Under the pieces are notes generated by a model that searched no databases, was not told the origin of the DNA, and saw only the letters and a list, made by a program, of their open reading frames with translations. Made by a program: the position numbers and the translations under genes. DNA of 6,025 nucleotides from contig JBARVL010000207.1 in NCBI GenBank assembly GCA_049646245.1, positions 1 through 6,025 of the forward strand, written 5' to 3'. Below are positions 4,322 through 6,025 of this stretch, piece by piece; positions within the stretch are counted from its first letter, which is position 1; each line of letters opens with the position of its first letter. The stretch comes from Crinalium sp049646245. Its GTDB lineage: Bacteria > Cyanobacteriota > Cyanobacteriia > Cyanobacteriales > PCC-9333.

Positions 4322-5716
4322 TCAAGCTACTGATCGAGCATGGGTGCGACTATACCAACGTAGCAATACTCGTGCTAATCTGCGGGAATTGTGTCGCACA
4401 TAACCTGTTTCCTGGTCTTCATCCATCACATTTGCCAGAACAATCCGCCGCCCTAATTGTGCCACCGCTTCGCGATCTAAAAAAACCGGATAAGAATCTT
4501 CTTGAGCGTAGCGAACAAGAGAGTTAGGGGAAGGCGATTTTTTATGTACAAGTACGGCATTAAACAACGGTTGACCACAAGCATGATCAATTGCTCGGAT
4601 GTGGTCGGAAACGCTGTAACCCTGTGTTTCACCAGGTTGAGTCATAATATTACAGACATAAATGCGAGGAACTAGACGAGATGCGATCGCTTCCTTAATT
4701 TCTGGAACCAACAAATTAGGAATCACACTCGTATAAAGACTTCCAGGCCCAATAATAATATAATCTGCTTCCTGAATTGCTTTTATAGCTGCTGGTAATC
4801 CAGGTGGATTGGCAGGAATGCAGCCAATCTTAATAATTTGACCTCCGGCTTCCGTAATACTAGATTCTCCCTGTATTATTCGCCCATCCGCTAACTCAGC
4901 CCACAACCGCACATCACACAAAGTTGCAGGTAACACACGCCCCCGCACTGCTAAGACTTTGGAACTAGCTGCTATAGCTTGCTCCAAATCCCCTGTAACC
5001 TCACTCATCGCCGTCAAAAATAGGTTGCCAAAACTATGACCAACCAAACCATCTCCGGCGCGGAACCTGTATTGAAATAATTCTGTTAATAACTTCTCTT
5101 CATCTGCCAACGCCGCCAAACAATTACGGATATCTCCAGGCGGTAACACTCCTATTTCCCGCCGTAAGCGACCAGAAGACCCGCCATCATCAGCCACAGT
5201 CACAATCGCAGTAATATTAGCACTAAACTCCTTTAGCCCCCTTAATAACGTAGAAAGTCCGGTTCCACCTCCAATCACTACAATTTTTGGTCCTCGGTTT
5301 AACCGACGATGGGCAAGTAACACATCAATTAGTTGTTCGTCCCCATCTGGTTTTAAGACCTCTGTAATTGCTCCGAGAGAACGAGTTTGTCCCCAAAATA
5401 TTAAGAACAAACCACTAAGAAGCGCGATCGGACCTGATACAAAACTAGGGACAATCGTAGCAGCTTGCTCTAAAATTCTTCCCACAAACTGAATGAACCA
5501 GGCAATTGGCGTTAACTTCACCCAAATTGCCACACCCAAGCTTGTCAGCAGAACGCCACCCGCGCTTAAGAGTAACCAGCGTTTTATTAACAGTCCAGGA
5601 GATAACCACTTAAACCATCTGTGGACGCGCCGGGGCGTTCTAGGCTTAAACTCCCAATTAATCCGCGACTCGTGTTGAATAGAGCGTAGGGCTTGTTTGA
5701 ATATACCAATAGACAT
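4322..5716 (-). CDS. yvcK: YvcK/CofD-like protein with N-terminal membrane anchor (gluconeogenesis factor family)
   Basis: The 464-residue protein belongs to the YvcK (uridine diphosphate-sugar binding, CofD-related) family, which in Firmicutes and actinobacteria is needed for growth on gluconeogenic carbon sources and for cell-wall homeostasis. Its role in cyanobacteria is not read from the sequence. Residues about 1-45 are basic. Two hydrophobic segments (about 48-66 and 91-108) should anchor it in a membrane. The conserved domain follows: GGGTGLS (149-155), VTVADDGGSSGRLR (about 173-186), PPGDIRNCL (about 192-200), GHSFGNL (about 216-222) and IIGPGSLYTS (about 322-331). The domain is full length. 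The start was set at the ATG 5716-5714, which has AGGA (5727-5724) 7 nt upstream. A TTG two codons earlier would leave only 1 nt to that site. It is divergent from ruvC. Confidence 0.93.
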   Translation of the reverse strand: MSIGIFKQALRSIQHESRINWEFKPRTPRRVHRWFKWLSPGLLIKRWLLLSAGGVLLTSLGVAIWVKLTPIAWFIQFVGRILEQAATIVPSFVSGPIALLSGLFLIFWGQTRSLGAITEVLKPDGDEQLIDVLLAHRRLNRGPKIVVIGGGTGLSTLLRGLKEFSANITAIVTVADDGGSSGRLRREIGVLPPGDIRNCLAALADEEKLLTELFQYRFRAGDGLVGHSFGNLFLTAMSEVTGDLEQAIAASSKVLAVRGRVLPATLCDVRLWAELADGRIIQGESSITEAGGQIIKIGCIPANPPGLPAAIKAIQEADYIIIGPGSLYTSVIPNLLVPEIKEAIASRLVPRIYVCNIMTQPGETQGYSVSDHIRAIDHACGQPLFNAVLVHKKSPSPNSLVRYAQEDSYPVFLDREAVAQLGRRIVLANVMDEDQETGYVRHNSRRLARVLLRWYSRTHARSVA

Positions 5717-5749
5717 TGCCAATTCCTGGAGAACAAAAAGGTGGGAATA

Positions 5750-5755
5750 ACTATA
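5750..5755 (-). promoter_or_regulatory. Candidate -10 element for yvcK
   Basis: The minus strand reads TATAGT, one mismatch from TATAAT, 33 nt upstream of the yvcK ATG. Seventeen nt further upstream is CTGAGT, a weak -35. This is a guess from consensus only. Confidence 0.3.
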
Positions 5756-5914
5756 AGGCGTTCATGTTAACAACTCAGAGCCTTAACTCAATTTGACAGG
5801 CTGTGTAGCGTTATTGCCATAAAACTTATTTATCCAAAAGCATACATTTTTCCATCAGGCTTGAGATGTAACCAAAGCAACGTTAGCTAATGTGACTCTA
5901 ATTACAGTACAGTT

Positions 5915-5928
5915 GCGATCGCGATCGC
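5915..5928. repeat. Two overlapping HIP1 octamers (GCGATCGC)
   Basis: GCGATCGC at 5915-5922 and 5921-5928 share two bases. HIP1 is heavily over-represented in many cyanobacterial genomes and supports the taxonomic call. Single copies are at 3621-3628 (intergenic) and 4683-4690 (in yvcK). Confidence 0.9.
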
Positions 5929-5978
5929 ACAGGACAATAAGTATTACAAGAGAGCAACATTTCCCTATATTAAAATCT

Positions 5979-6025
5979 ATGGAAAAGCGCATTTTAGGAC
6001 TAGACCCAGGACTGGCAATTTTAGG
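5979..6025 (+). CDS. ruvC: Holliday junction resolvase RuvC, N-terminal 15 codons; continues past window
   Basis: The ATG at 5979 opens MEKRILGLDPGLAIL and runs off the right edge. RuvC is the dimeric endonuclease that cuts Holliday junctions with RuvAB. The GLDPGLA motif holds the first catalytic aspartate (D9 here, D7 in E. coli), and such proteins normally begin just a few residues before it, which supports this start. No good Shine-Dalgarno is close; GAGAG at about 5949-5954 is too far upstream. With only 15 residues visible the call rests on this one motif. Confidence 0.8.
   Translation, partial: MEKRILGLDPGLAIL

Larger units (their letters stand above)
5717..5978. other. Divergent yvcK-ruvC intergenic region
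   Basis: These 262 nt hold no visible gene and must contain both promoters. The yvcK side has a plausible -10 element. The ruvC side has two overlapping HIP1 octamers (5915-5928), and an AT-rich stretch directly before the ATG. TTGACA at 5793-5798 (plus strand) has no good -10 at normal spacing. Confidence 0.6.

Noticed and set aside
5493..5678. 61-codon plus-strand ORF inside yvcK
   Set aside because: It is antisense to the membrane-anchor part of yvcK, with no family likeness; its length is expected by chance.
5793..5823. Plus-strand promoter for ruvC with TTGACA at 5793-5798
   Set aside because: The nearest -10-like hexamer (CATAAA at 5818-5823) is 19 nt away and poor, and it would leave a leader of about 150 nt; not strong enough to annotate.

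Overview
The window looks like chromosomal DNA from a filamentous, Nostocales-type cyanobacterium. The evidence is the HIP1 octamer (GCGATCGC) at 3621-3628, 4683-4690 and as two overlapping copies at 5915-5928, the short tandem heptamer/octamer repeats in the intergenic spaces, AT-rich spacers, and proteins of cyanobacterial type such as a YvcK with an N-terminal membrane anchor. The genus is inferred from general knowledge; no search was run.

Layout. 1-683 (minus) is the N-terminal part of a type IA DNA topoisomerase whose 3' end lies outside the window. A 313-nt divergent spacer follows, with inverted copies of one heptamer repeat next to each start codon and a perfect 13-bp inverted repeat between them. 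997-1578 (plus) is an intact NAD(P)H-dependent FMN reductase-like flavoprotein. It sits 25 nt ahead of an MFS transporter gene (1604 onward) that was probably its operon partner. The transporter is now a pseudogene: codons for the first two membrane helices (1604-1824) are separated from codons for the last six (about 2894-3481) by roughly 1.07 kb of mobile DNA on the opposite strand. 3683-4153 (minus) is tsaE (tRNA t6A synthesis) and 4322-5716 (minus) is yvcK. 5979 to the end (plus) is the first 15 codons of ruvC, divergent from yvcK.

The most informative region is 1825-2893, a nested wreck. An IS200/IS605-group tnpB element inserted in the MFS gene. A single deletion then seems to have removed both the left end and 5' third of tnpB and the MFS codons for helices 3-6. 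Later a 118-bp MITE (2735-2852 with its TA duplications) inserted into the tnpB remnant. Removing the MITE in silico with one TA kept restores the TnpB frame exactly (R-S-A-D-N-W-Y-I-S-M). A second lesion, a frameshift near the 3' end, separates the visible 280-codon ORF from what looks like the original C-terminal tail, which ends in the right-end hairpin. The right end, where the omega RNA of such elements is made, survives, so it could still yield a guide RNA matching the flanking MFS sequence.

The other genes are ordinary housekeeping genes. The yvcK-tsaE spacer holds an eight-unit CTCTGCCC-type repeat, and a related repeat in reverse orientation lies downstream of tsaE.
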